Origin: Pseudomonadota bacterium
GTDB lineage: Bacteria > Pseudomonadota > Alphaproteobacteria > Caulobacterales > Caulobacteraceae
Assembly (NCBI GenBank): GCA_023432855.1
Contig: JAEZEZ010000093.1
Location: 1 to 64,000 of the forward strand
Length of the DNA: 64,000 bases
Reading direction: 5' to 3'
Shown one piece after another: positions 38,892 through 49,229 of this stretch. Under the pieces are notes generated by a model. That model did not search any database, had not been told where the DNA came from, and saw only the letters and a list, made by a program, of their open reading frames with translations. Both the position numbers and the translations under genes were made by a program. Position 1 is the stretch's first letter. Every line of letters begins with the position of its first letter.

Positions 38892-39770
38892 ATGGCCCAG
38901 CCGCCGGACACCGCGACCACAATTGCTCCGCCTCCGAAACCTGTGGCGTCGGGCCTCTATCTGGTGGCCACGCCGATCGGAAACCTGCGCGACATCACCC
39001 TGCGGGCGCTGGACGTGCTCGGCGCCGCCGACCTGGTGCTCTGCGAAGACACCCGCGTTACGGCGAAGCTGATGTCCGCCTATGGGCTGAAGCGAACGCT
39101 GCTGCGCTGCGACGAGCACACAGAGGGTCAGGTCACGCCCCGCGTCCTTGAAGCCCTCGCTGGCGGTCAGGTCGTCGCTCTGGTGTCCGATGCGGGCACG
39201 CCACTCGTGTCCGACCCCGGGTATCGCCTCGTCGCCGCAGCCATTGAGGCGGGCCTGCCTGTCCACCCCGCTCCCGGAGCGTCGAGCGCCCTGGCCGCGC
39301 TCTCGATCGCAGGCCTGCCGACCGACCGCTTTCTGTTCGCGGGATTTCTGCCGGCGCGCGCCCAGGGGCGGCGGAAGGCGCTCGAGGAGCTCAGGCCGGT
39401 CCGCGCGACGCTTGTCCTGTTTGAAAGCGGGCCCCGGCTCAAGGAAAGCCTGGCGGACATGGCTGAGGTGCTCGGCCCGAGACCCGCGGCCGTGGCCCGG
39501 GAGCTGACGAAGCTCTACGAGGAGTGCGTGCGAGGCTCCCTGGACAATCTGTCCGCGGATCCCCGTCTGGCTGCGCCGAAGGGCGAGTTGGTGGTTGTCG
39601 TCGGGCCTGCCGCGGACGAGGCGGCCAGTGAGACCGATGTGGACGCGGCGCTGACGGAAGCTCTGGAACGCCTCGGCCCGGCGGACGCCGCCTCCGAGGT
39701 CTCCAAGGCCTTGGGCCTCCCCCGGAAGACCCTTTACCGCCGGGCGCTCGAACTGCAGGGGCGGGTATGA
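38892..39770 (+). CDS. rsmI: 16S rRNA (cytidine1402-2'-O)-methyltransferase
   Basis: A 292-residue tetrapyrrole-methylase-fold enzyme methylating C1402 of 16S rRNA in the decoding centre. The signature YLVATPIGNLRDITLRALDVL is at about 24-44 (quoted in part), then CEDTRVTAKL, VSDAGTPLVSDPGYRL and APGASSALAAL. ELTKLYEE is typical of RsmI. The ATG at 38892 is preceded by AGAAGAGG. The stop overlaps the yraN start as ATGA. Confidence 0.95.
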   Translation: MAQPPDTATTIAPPPKPVASGLYLVATPIGNLRDITLRALDVLGAADLVLCEDTRVTAKLMSAYGLKRTLLRCDEHTEGQVTPRVLEALAGGQVVALVSDAGTPLVSDPGYRLVAAAIEAGLPVHPAPGASSALAALSIAGLPTDRFLFAGFLPARAQGRRKALEELRPVRATLVLFESGPRLKESLADMAEVLGPRPAAVARELTKLYEECVRGSLDNLSADPRLAAPKGELVVVVGPAADEAASETDVDAALTEALERLGPADAASEVSKALGLPRKTLYRRALELQGRV

Positions 39771-40162
39771 CATCGGCACGGGAACGTCAGGCGGTCCGCA
39801 GCCGCCGCGGAGCCCGGGGACGCACCGACGGGCGTTTCGCCGAGGCGATCGCCGCCGTCTGGCTGATGTTGAAGGGGTATCAGATACTGGGCTTCCGCCT
39901 GAGGACACCCGCCGGGGAGATCGACCTTCTCGCACGGAAGGGCCGTACGCTGGCGGTGGTGGAGGTGAAGCGGCGCGCCAACGTGGAATTGGCCATGGAC
40001 GCCATCCTTCCTGCCCAACGCGACCGCCTGATGCGCGCCGCCCGCGCCCTCGCCGGACGAAGGGCGGCCCTGCGACATCTGGACCTGCGCATAGACCTGA
40101 TCGCGCTGGCGCCCGGGCGCCTTCCACGGCATGTTCCGAACATCTTCAACGATCTGGATTAA
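39767..40162 (+). CDS. YraN-family UPF0102 endonuclease-like protein
   Basis: A 131-residue protein with a restriction-endonuclease-like fold. Conserved residues are visible in AEAIAAVWLMLKGYQIL, RLRTPAGEIDLLAR (D-E catalytic pair region) and LAVVEVKRR (E-x-K). The gene is coupled to rsmI by ATGA, the arrangement seen in most bacteria. Nuclease activity has been proposed for the family, with possible roles in DNA uptake or repair, but is not settled. Confidence 0.9.
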   Translation: MTSARERQAVRSRRGARGRTDGRFAEAIAAVWLMLKGYQILGFRLRTPAGEIDLLARKGRTLAVVEVKRRANVELAMDAILPAQRDRLMRAARALAGRRAALRHLDLRIDLIALAPGRLPRHVPNIFNDLD

Positions 40163-40208
40163 CCGCCAAGTTTGACGGCGGCGACGTCCGGGGCGAGTCT
40201 TTGAGTCG

Positions 40209-41024
40209 ATGACCCGCGACGAGGCTGAAGCAGTCCTGACCGCCGCAGGCGAGAGCGCAGATGCGGAGTTTCCCTTGCTGGAAGCCGCAATCGCCTGCGC
40301 CATTCACGATCTCCCCTTCCGCGATGTCGAACCCGTGCGCGCCGTCGCCGCCGCGGCTTCCGAACGACTGGCGCAACGTCTCCAGCGCGAAAGCCCGGAG
40401 GAGGCCTTGGCGGAGACGCTGTCGGGGGAACTGCGGCTGAACGGCGACCTGCTGACCTTCGACGACCCGGCCAATACCGACGTCATCGACGTGGCCGAGC
40501 GCCGCCGCGGACTCTCGGCGACGCTCGGCGTCTACTACCTCCACGCCGCCCGCAAGTGTGGACTGCGGGCTGACGGCGTGGACTTCCCCGGCCACTTCCT
40601 GCTGCGGGTCGAGACGGACGAGGGCCCTGTGGCGCTGGACCCCTTCAGCCAGGGCCGCCTCGTACTGCCGTCCGAGCTGACGCGGCGGGCGCTCCGGACG
40701 GGCCTGACGCCCGACGTGGCCGACAGGCTGGACGTGCTGATGAGCCCGGTCAGCGACCGCGAGATGCTCATCCGCCTTCAGAACACGATATTCGCCAGGG
40801 CCCTGGCCTACCAGGACTACGAGGCCGCAGAACGGTCGGCGGTTCGGCGCGCCCTGCTGGATCCGCATGACCACCGCCCCTGGCTGGACGTGGCCACTGC
40901 GCGCGAGAAACAGGGCGCCCTGAGCGGCGCGCTCGAAGCCCTGGGCCGGGCCCGTCAGCTGGACGGGGGCGCCGCCATCGCAGCCCAGACGGTGCGCGAG
41001 CGAGTCCGCCTGCGGCTCAACTAG
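40209..41024 (+). CDS. SirB1-family transglutaminase-like/TPR protein
   Basis: A 271-residue protein of the SirB1/PF13369 family: a transglutaminase-like N-terminal domain and a short tetratricopeptide tail. [21 protein letters not shown] (about 98-118, in part) and [12 protein letters not shown] are the hallmark blocks. The cysteine nucleophile expected of a peptidase is not obvious, so it is probably not catalytic. The C-terminal region from about 200 has TPR-like helices. It overlaps the convergent nadE by eight bases. Function unknown. Confidence 0.82.
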   Translation: MTRDEAEAVLTAAGESADAEFPLLEAAIACAIHDLPFRDVEPVRAVAAAASERLAQRLQRESPEEALAETLSGELRLNGDLLTFDDPANTDVIDVAERRRGLSATLGVYYLHAARKCGLRADGVDFPGHFLLRVETDEGPVALDPFSQGRLVLPSELTRRALRTGLTPDVADRLDVLMSPVSDREMLIRLQNTIFARALAYQDYEAAERSAVRRALLDPHDHRPWLDVATAREKQGALSGALEALGRARQLDGGAAIAAQTVRERVRLRLN

Positions 41025-43089
41025 CTGCCGCCTCCGGCACGTTGGCGTCCAGCTCGGCCAGCCAGGCGGCGGCGGAGCCGTCCGACGGCGCACGCCAGTC
41101 GCCGCGCGGCGAGAGATTGCCTCCTGAGACCACTTTCGGGCCGTTGGGCAGGGCGGAACGCTTGAACTGGCTGCGTTCGAAGAACCGCACCAGGAACTCC
41201 CGAAGCCACCGGCGGATGGTGTCGAGATCGTAGTGGTTTCGCGCTGCCTCGGGCAGGCCGGTCGGCCAGGACCCGGCCTCGCGATCGCGCCACGCATGCC
41301 AGGCGAGGAACGCCACCTTCGACGGTCGCATGCCGAACCTGGTGATCCAGAAGAGGTTGAAGTCCTGGAGCTCGTAAGGGCCCACGGCAGCCTGGGTGGA
41401 CTGGATGGCGCCGTCCGCATCCGCCGGCACGAGCTCCGGCGAGATCTCCGTGGCCAGCACGTCGCGCAGAACGGCGCCCACGGCCTCATCGAAGACGCCG
41501 CAATCGGCGACCCAGCGGATGAGGTGCTGGATCAGCGTCTTCGAGACAGATCCGTTGACGTTGTAATGGCTCATGTGGTCGCCGACCCCGTAGGTCAGCC
41601 ACCCCAGCGCCAGCTCCGAGAGATCGCCGGTACCGAGCACGATGGCCTGGTTCTGCCCGGCGAGACGGAAGAGATAGTCCGTGCGCAGGCCCGCCTGAAC
41701 ATTCTCGAAGGTGACGTCATAGACCGGCTCGCCGCCGGCGAAGGGGTGGCCTATGTCCTCGAGCATCCGCCTCGCCGCAGGTGTGATGTCGATCTCGCCG
41801 CCGGTGATCCCAAGAGCGCGCATCAGTCGCCAGGCGGCGTCCTTGGTCTTCTGGCCTGTTGCGAAACCCGGAAGCGTGAACCCCAGGATGTTCTCCCGGG
41901 GCAGCCCCATCAGGTCGAAGGCGCGGCAGGCCACCAGTAGCGCGTGTGTGGAGTCGAGGCCGCCCGAAACGCCAATGACGAGCTTCTTGCTGCGCAGGGA
42001 CTGATAGCGCCGCATCAGGCCCTGGACCTGGATATTGAAGGCCTCGAAACAATCCTGGTTCAGGCGCTCCGGGTTGTCCGGGACGAACGGGAAGCGGTCG
42101 AGATGACGCTTCAGCCCGACGTCAGCGAAGTCGGGCTCCGCACGGAATGCAATCCTGCGGAAATCCGTCTCGGGATGGCCGAGCGCCGCGGCCGCGTCGT
42201 TGAAGGTGCCCGTCCGGGCGCGCTCCAGCCTGAGGCGCTCCACGTCCACGTCGGCCACGACCAGCTGTGGGCCTTGGGGGAAACGCTGCCCTTCGGCCAG
42301 CAGCGCGCCGAGTTCGTGGATCATCGCCTGACCGTCCCAGGCAAGGTCCGTGGTGCTTTCGCCCGGGCCGGAAGCGGCGAAGACATAGGCCGCCGAACAG
42401 CGCGCCGACTGCGAAGCGCAGAGCAGCTTGCGCTCGTCCGCCTTGCCGATCAGCACGTTCGACGCCGAGAGGTTGCAGAGGATCAGGGCGCCGGCGAGAG
42501 CCCCGTCGATCGACGGCGGCGACGGCGCCCAGAAGTCCTCGCAGATCTCAGCGTGGAAAATGAAGTCCGCCAGGTCCTCCGCGGCGAACAGCAGGTCCGC
42601 GCCGAACGGGACGGTCTGCCCGGCCAGCTGCATTTCGAGGCCGGAGAGCCCCAGGCCGGACGCAAACCAGCGCTTCTCGTAGTACTCGCGGTAGTTCGGC
42701 AGAAAGGTCTTCGGCACGACTCCCAGGATCCGCCCGCGGTGAATTGCAACGGCGCAATTGTAAAGGCGGCCGTTGCGACGCAGGGGCGCTCCTACGAGCA
42801 GCACGGGCTTCAGGTCCCGACTGGCGGCGGCGAGTTCGGCGATCGCCGCCTCCACCCCGCCCAGCAAGGCATCCTGCATGTGCAGGTCATCAATCGCGTA
42901 GCCCGAGAGGCCGAGCTCCGGGAAAACCATGAGGTCGACGCGCTCGGCATGGCCCTGACGCGCCAGGGCCAGGGTCTCCGAGAGGTTGAACGCGGGGTCC
43001 GCCGTCCCGACCCGCGGGGTGCAGGCGGCCACGCGGACAAAGCCCTGGCGGTGGTGGGAGTAGAACGCGTCGGTGGAGGAATTGGCCAC
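41017..43089 (-). CDS. nadE: NAD+ synthase, glutamine-hydrolysing
   Basis: A 690-residue two-domain enzyme making NAD+ from NaAD with glutamine as the nitrogen source. The nitrilase-type glutaminase domain has Glu58 ([10 protein letters not shown]), Lys127 ([10 protein letters not shown]) and Cys183 (AEICEDFW). The synthetase domain has the P-loop GVSGGLDST and [17 protein letters not shown]. The GTG start at 43089 gives the length of the Mycobacterium-type family; the ORF is open 27 codons further but without conservation. It is convergent with the SirB1 gene and divergent from the ABC gene. Confidence 0.93.
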   Translation of the reverse strand: MANSSTDAFYSHHRQGFVRVAACTPRVGTADPAFNLSETLALARQGHAERVDLMVFPELGLSGYAIDDLHMQDALLGGVEAAIAELAAASRDLKPVLLVGAPLRRNGRLYNCAVAIHRGRILGVVPKTFLPNYREYYEKRWFASGLGLSGLEMQLAGQTVPFGADLLFAAEDLADFIFHAEICEDFWAPSPPSIDGALAGALILCNLSASNVLIGKADERKLLCASQSARCSAAYVFAASGPGESTTDLAWDGQAMIHELGALLAEGQRFPQGPQLVVADVDVERLRLERARTGTFNDAAAALGHPETDFRRIAFRAEPDFADVGLKRHLDRFPFVPDNPERLNQDCFEAFNIQVQGLMRRYQSLRSKKLVIGVSGGLDSTHALLVACRAFDLMGLPRENILGFTLPGFATGQKTKDAAWRLMRALGITGGEIDITPAARRMLEDIGHPFAGGEPVYDVTFENVQAGLRTDYLFRLAGQNQAIVLGTGDLSELALGWLTYGVGDHMSHYNVNGSVSKTLIQHLIRWVADCGVFDEAVGAVLRDVLATEISPELVPADADGAIQSTQAAVGPYELQDFNLFWITRFGMRPSKVAFLAWHAWRDREAGSWPTGLPEAARNHYDLDTIRRWLREFLVRFFERSQFKRSALPNGPKVVSGGNLSPRGDWRAPSDGSAAAWLAELDANVPEAAAS

Positions 43090-43255
43090 GGCGGATGCAG
43101 TCCTGCGAAGCTTGATGTCATTTAGGCCGCGCGGGGCCCTCGCAAAAGCGCAAACGCCTGAACCGCGCATTGGGTCGTCTCGGCGGGCGCCCGCGTCCGG
43201 TGGACCCGCCGGGAGTTTACCCCTTTACTGCGATCGCCAGTCTCCGGAGATCCAC

Positions 43256-45103
43256 GTGGCCGACGCCCCCATCCTGTCGATCAAGAATCTGCAGGTTCAG
43301 TTCGACACCCAGGACGGGGTGGTCGAAGCCGTCCGCGGGGTGTCGCTGACCGTCGACCCCGGGGAATGCCTGGGGGTGGTCGGGGAGAGCGGCTCCGGCA
43401 AAAGCCAGACCTTCATGACCGTCATGGGCCTGCTGGCCCAGAACGGGCGCGCCGCCGGGTCTGCCACATTCATGGGCCAGGAGTTGATCGGCCTGGCGCC
43501 GCGCGAACTCAACCGGGTCCGCGGCTGCCGGATGACCATGATCTTCCAGGACCCGCTGACCGCCCTGACCCCCCACATGCGGATCGGCGACCAGATCGCC
43601 GAGCCCCTGAAGCTTCACCTTGGACTGTCGGAGGGGGACGCGAAGGCGCGCGCGCTGGAGTGGCTCGACCACGTGCGCATTCCCGAAGCCGCGCGCCGTC
43701 TGCGCCAGTATCCCCACGAGCTTTCCGGCGGCATGCGCCAGCGGGTGATGATCGCCATGGCCACGGCCTGCGGCCCCTCGCTCCTGATCGCTGACGAGCC
43801 GACGACAGCCCTCGACGTGACCGTCCAGGCCGACATCCTCGACCTCATCGACGAACTGAAGCGCGAAACCCGCACTGCGGTCGTGCTCATCACCCACGAC
43901 ATGGGCGTCATCGCGCGGCTGGCGGATCGGGTGTGTGTGATGAAGGACGGCGCCTACGTCGAGGAGGGACCGGTCGAGCGCCTGTTCGCCGAACCCGCCA
44001 CGGCCTACACGCGCGAACTGCTGGCGGCGATCCCGCGTGTGGACCGGCTGGATCGCGGCGGCCGGCCGACCATCGACCCGGCGCCCGTCGATGCTCCGGT
44101 CGTGCTGGACGCGCGTGACATCCGGGTCGACTTTCCCGTCGACGCCGGAATGTTCGCGCCGAAGCAGGTGCTGAAAGCCGTGGACGGGGTCAGCTTCCAG
44201 GTCCGGCAAGGCGAGACGCTCGGCATCGTCGGCGAAAGCGGGTCCGGCAAGTCGACGCTCGCGCGCGCCGTGCTCAACCTCATCCCGCCCACCGCCGGCG
44301 CCGTCAGCCTGATCGGCCGCAACATTTCCGACTCCGACAAGGCCTCGCTGCGCGCCGCACGCAAGGACATGCAGATCGTCTTCCAGGACCCCCTGGCGAG
44401 CCTCGATCCCCGGATGACGATCGGATCCTCCATCGCCGAGCCGCTGGAAACCTTCCGGCCGGGCATCTCCCGTGCGGAGCGCGAGGCGCAGGTGAGGGCG
44501 ATGATGGAGCGAGCCGGATTGTCCCCCGCCCTGATCAATCGCTACCCGCATGAACTGTCCGGCGGACAGAACCAACGGGTGGGCATCGCGCGGGCGATGA
44601 TCCTGGAGCCCAAGCTGGTCATCTGCGACGAGGCCGTCTCGGCGCTCGACGTCTCCATCCAGGCCGAGATCATCGACCTGCTGATCGAGCTGCAGAAATC
44701 GATGGGCCTGGCCATGCTGTTCATCAGCCATGACCTCGCCGTGGTGCGGGAGATCAGCCACCGGGTGCTCGTGCTGTACCTCGGCCGGGTCATGGAGATG
44801 GCGGATCGCGAGCAACTGTTCGAGACGCCGCGTCACCCCTACACGCGCGCCCTGCTTTCCGCGGCGCCGGTGGCCGATCCGACACGCGAACGGGCGCGGC
44901 GCCGGATCAGGCTGGGAGGCGAGCCGCCGAGCCCCATGGACCCCCGAAGCGCGCTGCGGTTCCTGCCCTCGCGCCTCGGCCCCGCGACGGGGGTGGCGGG
45001 TCAGCCGATCTACGTCCCTCGGCTCGAGGAGGTGGCGCCCGGTCACTTCGTGTCGGAGTTCGATCCCGAGCCGGCGGAAAGCGAGATTCCCGAGGGCCAT
45101 TAA
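43256..45103 (+). CDS. Fused double-ATPase ABC transporter subunit (oligopeptide/YejF type)
   Basis: A 615-residue protein with two peptide-ABC ATPase domains in one chain, as in YejF or GsiA. Domain 1 has [19 protein letters not shown] and [12 protein letters not shown]. Domain 2 has [22 protein letters not shown] and [12 protein letters not shown]. Each is followed by an oligopeptide-type C-terminal extension ([12 protein letters not shown] in the second). The GTG start at 43256 has GGAGA five bases upstream. No permease or binding protein gene is adjacent, so the partners must be encoded elsewhere. Confidence 0.92.
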   Translation: MADAPILSIKNLQVQFDTQDGVVEAVRGVSLTVDPGECLGVVGESGSGKSQTFMTVMGLLAQNGRAAGSATFMGQELIGLAPRELNRVRGCRMTMIFQDPLTALTPHMRIGDQIAEPLKLHLGLSEGDAKARALEWLDHVRIPEAARRLRQYPHELSGGMRQRVMIAMATACGPSLLIADEPTTALDVTVQADILDLIDELKRETRTAVVLITHDMGVIARLADRVCVMKDGAYVEEGPVERLFAEPATAYTRELLAAIPRVDRLDRGGRPTIDPAPVDAPVVLDARDIRVDFPVDAGMFAPKQVLKAVDGVSFQVRQGETLGIVGESGSGKSTLARAVLNLIPPTAGAVSLIGRNISDSDKASLRAARKDMQIVFQDPLASLDPRMTIGSSIAEPLETFRPGISRAEREAQVRAMMERAGLSPALINRYPHELSGGQNQRVGIARAMILEPKLVICDEAVSALDVSIQAEIIDLLIELQKSMGLAMLFISHDLAVVREISHRVLVLYLGRVMEMADREQLFETPRHPYTRALLSAAPVADPTRERARRRIRLGGEPPSPMDPRSALRFLPSRLGPATGVAGQPIYVPRLEEVAPGHFVSEFDPEPAESEIPEGH

Positions 45104-45160
45104 CCGAACCTCGACCCGCGCCCCCTAGAGTCGCCGCGCGAACTCGTGGGGATGGTGAGA

Positions 45161-46237
45161 ATGCGGATCGAGGTGGTCGAGGCGAGCGCCCTCAGCGAGG
45201 CCGATCAGGCCGCTTGGCGGGCGTTGCAGACCGGTCGATTCGAACTGGCCAGTCCATATCTGTCGCCTGACTGGGCTCGCGCCGTGGCGCGCGCCGACGG
45301 GCCCGGCGACATCAGGGTCGCGGTCGTTCGTGACGGCGCGACGCCGGTCGGCTTCTTCCCGGCGCGCTGCGGTTCGCTGACCGCCCTGCCCCCCGGCGCG
45401 CCCCTCTCGGATCATCAGGCCTTTGTCGCCGCAGAAGGCGTGCGGATCGACCCCCAGGCCCTGCTGCGGGCGCTTGGTGTTCATCGGTACGACTTCGACC
45501 ACATGGCGGCGGCCGATCCGGTCTTCGGTCCGCTTGGGCAAGAGGTTCAGGACAGCTACGTCGTCGATCTGGCCGGGGGCTGGGCCGCCTACGAACAAGG
45601 TCGTCGCGACGCGGGGACCGAGATCCTCAAGGACATGGCGCGCAAGCGCCGCAAGCTGGAACGCGAGGTGGGCCCCATCACCCTGACGGCCATGTCGCGC
45701 TCCACCACCGACTTCGAGCGCCTCATGGACTGGAAGCGGGCCCAGTACCGGCGCACCCGCCAGACGGATATCCTCGCGTCTGCCTGGGTTCAGCGGCTGC
45801 TCCGCGACCTGTTCGAGAGCCGCGACCCGACCTTTGGCGGCTTCCTCTTCACCCTGCACGTCGGCGATCAGCTGGCGGCGGCCCAGTTCAACCTGCGCGG
45901 CCCGGACGAGCTGCACGCCTGGTTCATCGGCCATGACGAGCAGTTCGAGCGCTACTCCCCCGGCCTCGTCATGTTCCTCGACCTCATCCGGTGGATGGAC
46001 GAGATGCCCTGGAAGCGGCTGGACCTCGGGCCGATCCCGTACCGGTTCAAGGACCGGCTCGCCAACCGGGCCCGCCCGATCACCCACGGGTTCGCCGGAA
46101 CGCCCTCGCCCGTGACCCTCGTCCGGGCTGCGGAATACGGCGTGCGGCGGGCGATGGAGCGCCTGCCGCTGGGACGGGTTTCGAACTGGCCGGGAAAGGC
46201 CATGCGACGGCTGGATCTCTGGCGCGGCCTGGGATGA
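45161..46237 (+). CDS. GNAT/CelD-like acetyltransferase (HfsK-like)
   Basis: A 358-residue protein of the BioF2-like/Acetyltransf_6 group with two GNAT folds. The first half has SPYLSPDWARAVARA; the second has LTAMSRSTTDFERLMDWKRA, FLFTLHVGDQLAAAQFNLRG and LDLGPIPYRFKDRL. The architecture matches HfsK, a holdfast-modifying acetyltransferase of Caulobacter, and cellulose-cluster CelD proteins. Holdfast involvement is inference. The start is one of several (GTG 45146, ATG 45152, ATG 45161); 45161 is chosen. No polysaccharide gene is adjacent. Confidence 0.8.
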   Translation: MRIEVVEASALSEADQAAWRALQTGRFELASPYLSPDWARAVARADGPGDIRVAVVRDGATPVGFFPARCGSLTALPPGAPLSDHQAFVAAEGVRIDPQALLRALGVHRYDFDHMAAADPVFGPLGQEVQDSYVVDLAGGWAAYEQGRRDAGTEILKDMARKRRKLEREVGPITLTAMSRSTTDFERLMDWKRAQYRRTRQTDILASAWVQRLLRDLFESRDPTFGGFLFTLHVGDQLAAAQFNLRGPDELHAWFIGHDEQFERYSPGLVMFLDLIRWMDEMPWKRLDLGPIPYRFKDRLANRARPITHGFAGTPSPVTLVRAAEYGVRRAMERLPLGRVSNWPGKAMRRLDLWRGLG

Positions 46238-46304
46238 ATTCGCGCTGATTGTGTTCCCCGCCAACCGCCGATAGGGTCCGCCTCGTTTCGCGACCCAGGC
46301 CTCC

Positions 46305-47516
46305 ATGCCCCCCACGCTTTCCCTCTCCGACATCGAAGCGGCCGCCGAACGCATCCGCGGCCATGTCGAGCGCACGCCCTGTCTGCGGTCACGGCCGCTG
46401 TCGAAGCTGACCGGGGCGGACGTCTGGGTGAAGTACGAGAACCTCCACTTCACGGCGTCCTTCAAGGAGCGCGGGGCACGCAACCGGTTGAGTCAGATGA
46501 CCCCGGAGGAGAAGGCCCGCGGCGTCGTCGCCGCCTCCGCCGGCAACCACGCGTCGGCGCTCGCCTACCATGGCCAGCTGCTGGGCATTCCCGTCACCAT
46601 CGTGATGCCGCACGGCACCCCTTTCGTGAAAGTGGAGAAGACCGAGAGTTTCGGCGCCACCGTGGTGATCGAAGGCGCCGGCTTCGACGACGCGACAGCC
46701 CATGCCCACCGGCTGCGTGACGAGAAGGGCCACATCTTCGTGTCGGCGTTCGACGACATCGGCATCGTCACCGGCCAGGGCACATGCGGCCTCGAATTCC
46801 TGGCGGACGCGCCTGACCTCGACGTCATGGTGGTCCCCATCGGCGGCGGCGGCCTGATCGCCGGGGTCGCCACGGCCGCCAAGGCCATCAAGCCGGACAT
46901 CGAGGTCATCGGGGTCGAGGCCGCGATGTACCCCTCCTTCGCCGCGCGCCGGCGGGGCGAACGCGCGACCAAAGCCGGCGGCCAGACCATCGCCGAGGGC
47001 ATTGCCATCAAGGCCGTCGGTGACATCCCCTTCGCCATCGCCGACCCGCTGGTCGACGACGTGCTGGTCGTCGACGAGGAGGACTTCGAGAAGGCGGTCG
47101 CCTTTTACGCCACGGTCGGGAAGACCGTCGCCGAGGGAGCCGGAGCGGGCGGGCTCGCCGCCATGCTGCGCTTCCCGGATCGGTTCAGGGGCCGGAAGGT
47201 CGGACTGATCCTCGCCGGCGGCAACATAGACCCCCGCATGCTCTGCTCGGTGCTGCAGCGGGAGATGATCCGCGAGCACCGGATGGTTACCTATCGGATC
47301 GTCGCGGACGACCGGCCGGGCGTGCTCGCCTCCATCACCGGGGTCATCGGGGCGCTCGGGGGCAACATCATCGACGTGGTGCACAACCGCCTGGCGCTCG
47401 ACGTGCCCGCCAAGGGCGCCGAGTACGACATCATGATCGAGACGCGTGACGACGATCATGCCGAAGAGATCGCCACAGGTTTGAGAGGTAAGGGTTATGC
47501 GGTCCGGATGGGCTAG
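46305..47516 (+). CDS. Threonine ammonia-lyase with ACT domain
   Basis: A 403-residue PLP enzyme deaminating threonine to 2-oxobutanoate. The PLP lysine is in FTASFKERGARNRL (about 52-65). VVPIGGGGLIAG is the phosphate-binding glycine loop. The C-terminal ACT domain (about 325-403, VTYRIVADDRPGVLASITGV) would bind effectors. It has the length and single ACT of the TdcB/IlvA short biosynthetic type common in alphaproteobacteria. It overlaps the FKBP gene by 20 bases. Confidence 0.92.
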   Translation: MPPTLSLSDIEAAAERIRGHVERTPCLRSRPLSKLTGADVWVKYENLHFTASFKERGARNRLSQMTPEEKARGVVAASAGNHASALAYHGQLLGIPVTIVMPHGTPFVKVEKTESFGATVVIEGAGFDDATAHAHRLRDEKGHIFVSAFDDIGIVTGQGTCGLEFLADAPDLDVMVVPIGGGGLIAGVATAAKAIKPDIEVIGVEAAMYPSFAARRRGERATKAGGQTIAEGIAIKAVGDIPFAIADPLVDDVLVVDEEDFEKAVAFYATVGKTVAEGAGAGGLAAMLRFPDRFRGRKVGLILAGGNIDPRMLCSVLQREMIREHRMVTYRIVADDRPGVLASITGVIGALGGNIIDVVHNRLALDVPAKGAEYDIMIETRDDDHAEEIATGLRGKGYAVRMG

Positions 47517-48030
47517 AATGGGCGTCGTTGCTTTCGCCGCGTTGCTGATCGCCGGATGCGGTCAGTTGTACGGCGCGCCTGCGGAGGAAGCCGCCGCGCC
47601 CGCCGCAACCTCGGCCCCCACGGCGGCCGACGGCCGCGCCTTCCTCGAACGCAACGCCAGGGCCGACGGCGTCGTCACCCTGCCTTCGGGACTGCAATAC
47701 AAGGTGGAACGATCAGGCCCGCCCGACGGGCCGAACCCGACGATGGGTGACGAGGTCAAGGTCCACTACGAGGGGACGCTGGTCGACGGGACGGTGTTCG
47801 ACAGCTCCTACCAGGCGGGCCAACCGGCGGTCTTCACCGTGGGGCAACTGGTGAAGGGCTTCGATGAAGCGCTGATGCGGATGCGGCCCGGCGACGTCTG
47901 GTACATCTACATGCCGCCCGAGCTGGGCTACGGAGACCGGAACGCGGGGCCGATCCCGCCAGGCAGCGTCCTGGTGTTCAAGCTCGAAATGCTCGGCGTG
48001 CTGCCGCGCAGTACGGGCGCGATGGGATGA
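47497..48030 (+). CDS. FKBP-type peptidyl-prolyl isomerase lipoprotein
   Basis: A 177-residue lipoprotein. The signal is MRSGWARMGVVAFAALLIAG with the lipobox IAGC. An Ala/Pro-rich linker is followed by the FKBP domain (about 60-170): LPSGLQYKVERSG, VKVHYEGTLVDGTVFDSSY, FTVGQLVKGFDEALMRM and IPPGSVLVFKLEML. It would assist protein folding in the periplasm. The ATG at 47497 has GGTAAGG upstream and lies inside the end of the ammonia-lyase; ATG 47518 is the alternative, which removes the positively charged N-region. Confidence 0.92.
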   Translation: MRSGWARMGVVAFAALLIAGCGQLYGAPAEEAAAPAATSAPTAADGRAFLERNARADGVVTLPSGLQYKVERSGPPDGPNPTMGDEVKVHYEGTLVDGTVFDSSYQAGQPAVFTVGQLVKGFDEALMRMRPGDVWYIYMPPELGYGDRNAGPIPPGSVLVFKLEMLGVLPRSTGAMG

Positions 48031-48044
48031 GCCCGCTCCGCTGA

Positions 48045-49181
48045 TCAGGCCGGAATGGCCGCCGTCGATCTGGCCGCGCGCCACTCCATGAAGACGCCGG
48101 GGTCCGTCTCCTCACCGGCCCGGGCGGCCCTGAGCTCGTCGAAGGCCTCGGCGGGAAGCAGGCGCGACAGAGCCCAGACCGCGGCTCCTCGCACCAGCGG
48201 GGCCGGGTCCGAGAGGAGGCGCGCCGCGGGAACGGCCAGCGCCGGCCTTCCGGAATTGCCGATGGCGTAGAGAACGTTGCGCAGGAACTTCGCCCGGCCG
48301 ATGCGCCTGACCGCCGTGCGGGCGAACCTGTCCTTGAACGCCTGTTCGTCCAGGCTTGCCAGTTCCTCGAGGGCGGGCGCCTTCAGGTCGTCGCGAGCCT
48401 GAAGCCGCAGCTCCCCGGATGCGCGGGCGAACTTGTTCCAGGGACAGATGGCCAGGCAGTCGTCGCAGCCATAGATCCGGTTGCCGGCCTTTTCGCGAAA
48501 CTCCGGCGGCCACGGCCCGTCATGCTCGATCGTCAGATAGGACAGGCACCGCCGGGCATCGAGCTGGTAAGGCGCCGGGAACGCCGCCGTCGGACAGATG
48601 TCGAGGCAGGCCCTGCATGCGCCGCAGTGGTCATCTTCCGGCAGGTCGGGCGTCAGTTCGAGCGAGGTCAGTACGGATCCCAGGAAAAGCCAGGAGCCGT
48701 GGCTTCGGCTGACCAGGTTGGTGTGCTTGCCCTGCCAGCCGAGACCCGCGCGCTGGGCCAGAGGCTTCTCCATCAGAGGCGCGGTGTCGATGAAGACCTT
48801 CACCTCCCCGCCGAACCTGGCCTTCATCCAGCCCGCGAACTGCTTCAGCCGGCCCTTGATCACGGCATGGTAGTCGTCGCCCCGGGCGTAGACCGATATC
48901 GCGCCCAGATCCTTCTCCCCCAGAAGGGGCAGAGGATCGGCTTCGGGGCCGTAGTTCACCCCGATGACCACCGCCGAACGCGCCTCGGGCCACATGGCCG
49001 TGGGGTGGACGCGCCGGTCGAGCGTCTCTTCCATCCAGGTCATGGATCCGTGGCGAGACATGGCGACGAACTCACGCAGCCGATCTCCCGCCGGCCAGGC
49101 CTCGGCCGCATCCGCGAAGCGGCAGACGTCGAAGCCGTGGGAAGCGGCTCTGTCTCGAATGGCGGGCCGGGGGTCGTTCAC
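48045..49181 (-). CDS. queG: Epoxyqueuosine reductase
   Basis: A 378-residue cobalamin-dependent iron-sulfur enzyme reducing epoxyqueuosine to queuosine in tRNA, the last step of the pathway. The ferredoxin-like part carries two [4Fe-4S] motifs, CGACRACLDICPT and CDDCLAICPWN. WLFLGSVLTSLELTPDL and RSHGSWL are family blocks. The C-terminal part has HEAT-like repeats. The start codon is GTG at 49181. It lies 48 bases behind the GST gene. Confidence 0.94.
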   Translation of the reverse strand: MNDPRPAIRDRAASHGFDVCRFADAAEAWPAGDRLREFVAMSRHGSMTWMEETLDRRVHPTAMWPEARSAVVIGVNYGPEADPLPLLGEKDLGAISVYARGDDYHAVIKGRLKQFAGWMKARFGGEVKVFIDTAPLMEKPLAQRAGLGWQGKHTNLVSRSHGSWLFLGSVLTSLELTPDLPEDDHCGACRACLDICPTAAFPAPYQLDARRCLSYLTIEHDGPWPPEFREKAGNRIYGCDDCLAICPWNKFARASGELRLQARDDLKAPALEELASLDEQAFKDRFARTAVRRIGRAKFLRNVLYAIGNSGRPALAVPAARLLSDPAPLVRGAAVWALSRLLPAEAFDELRAARAGEETDPGVFMEWRAARSTAAIPA

Positions 49182-49229
49182 CGCCGTCTGATACCCCGGG
49201 GTCCGCGCTAAATCGAGGCGTGCCCAGGC

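Noticed and set aside
38388..40127. A 579-codon minus-strand frame across hemW, rsmI and yraN
   Set aside because: It is opposite three well-supported coupled genes and has low-complexity Arg/Pro-rich translation.
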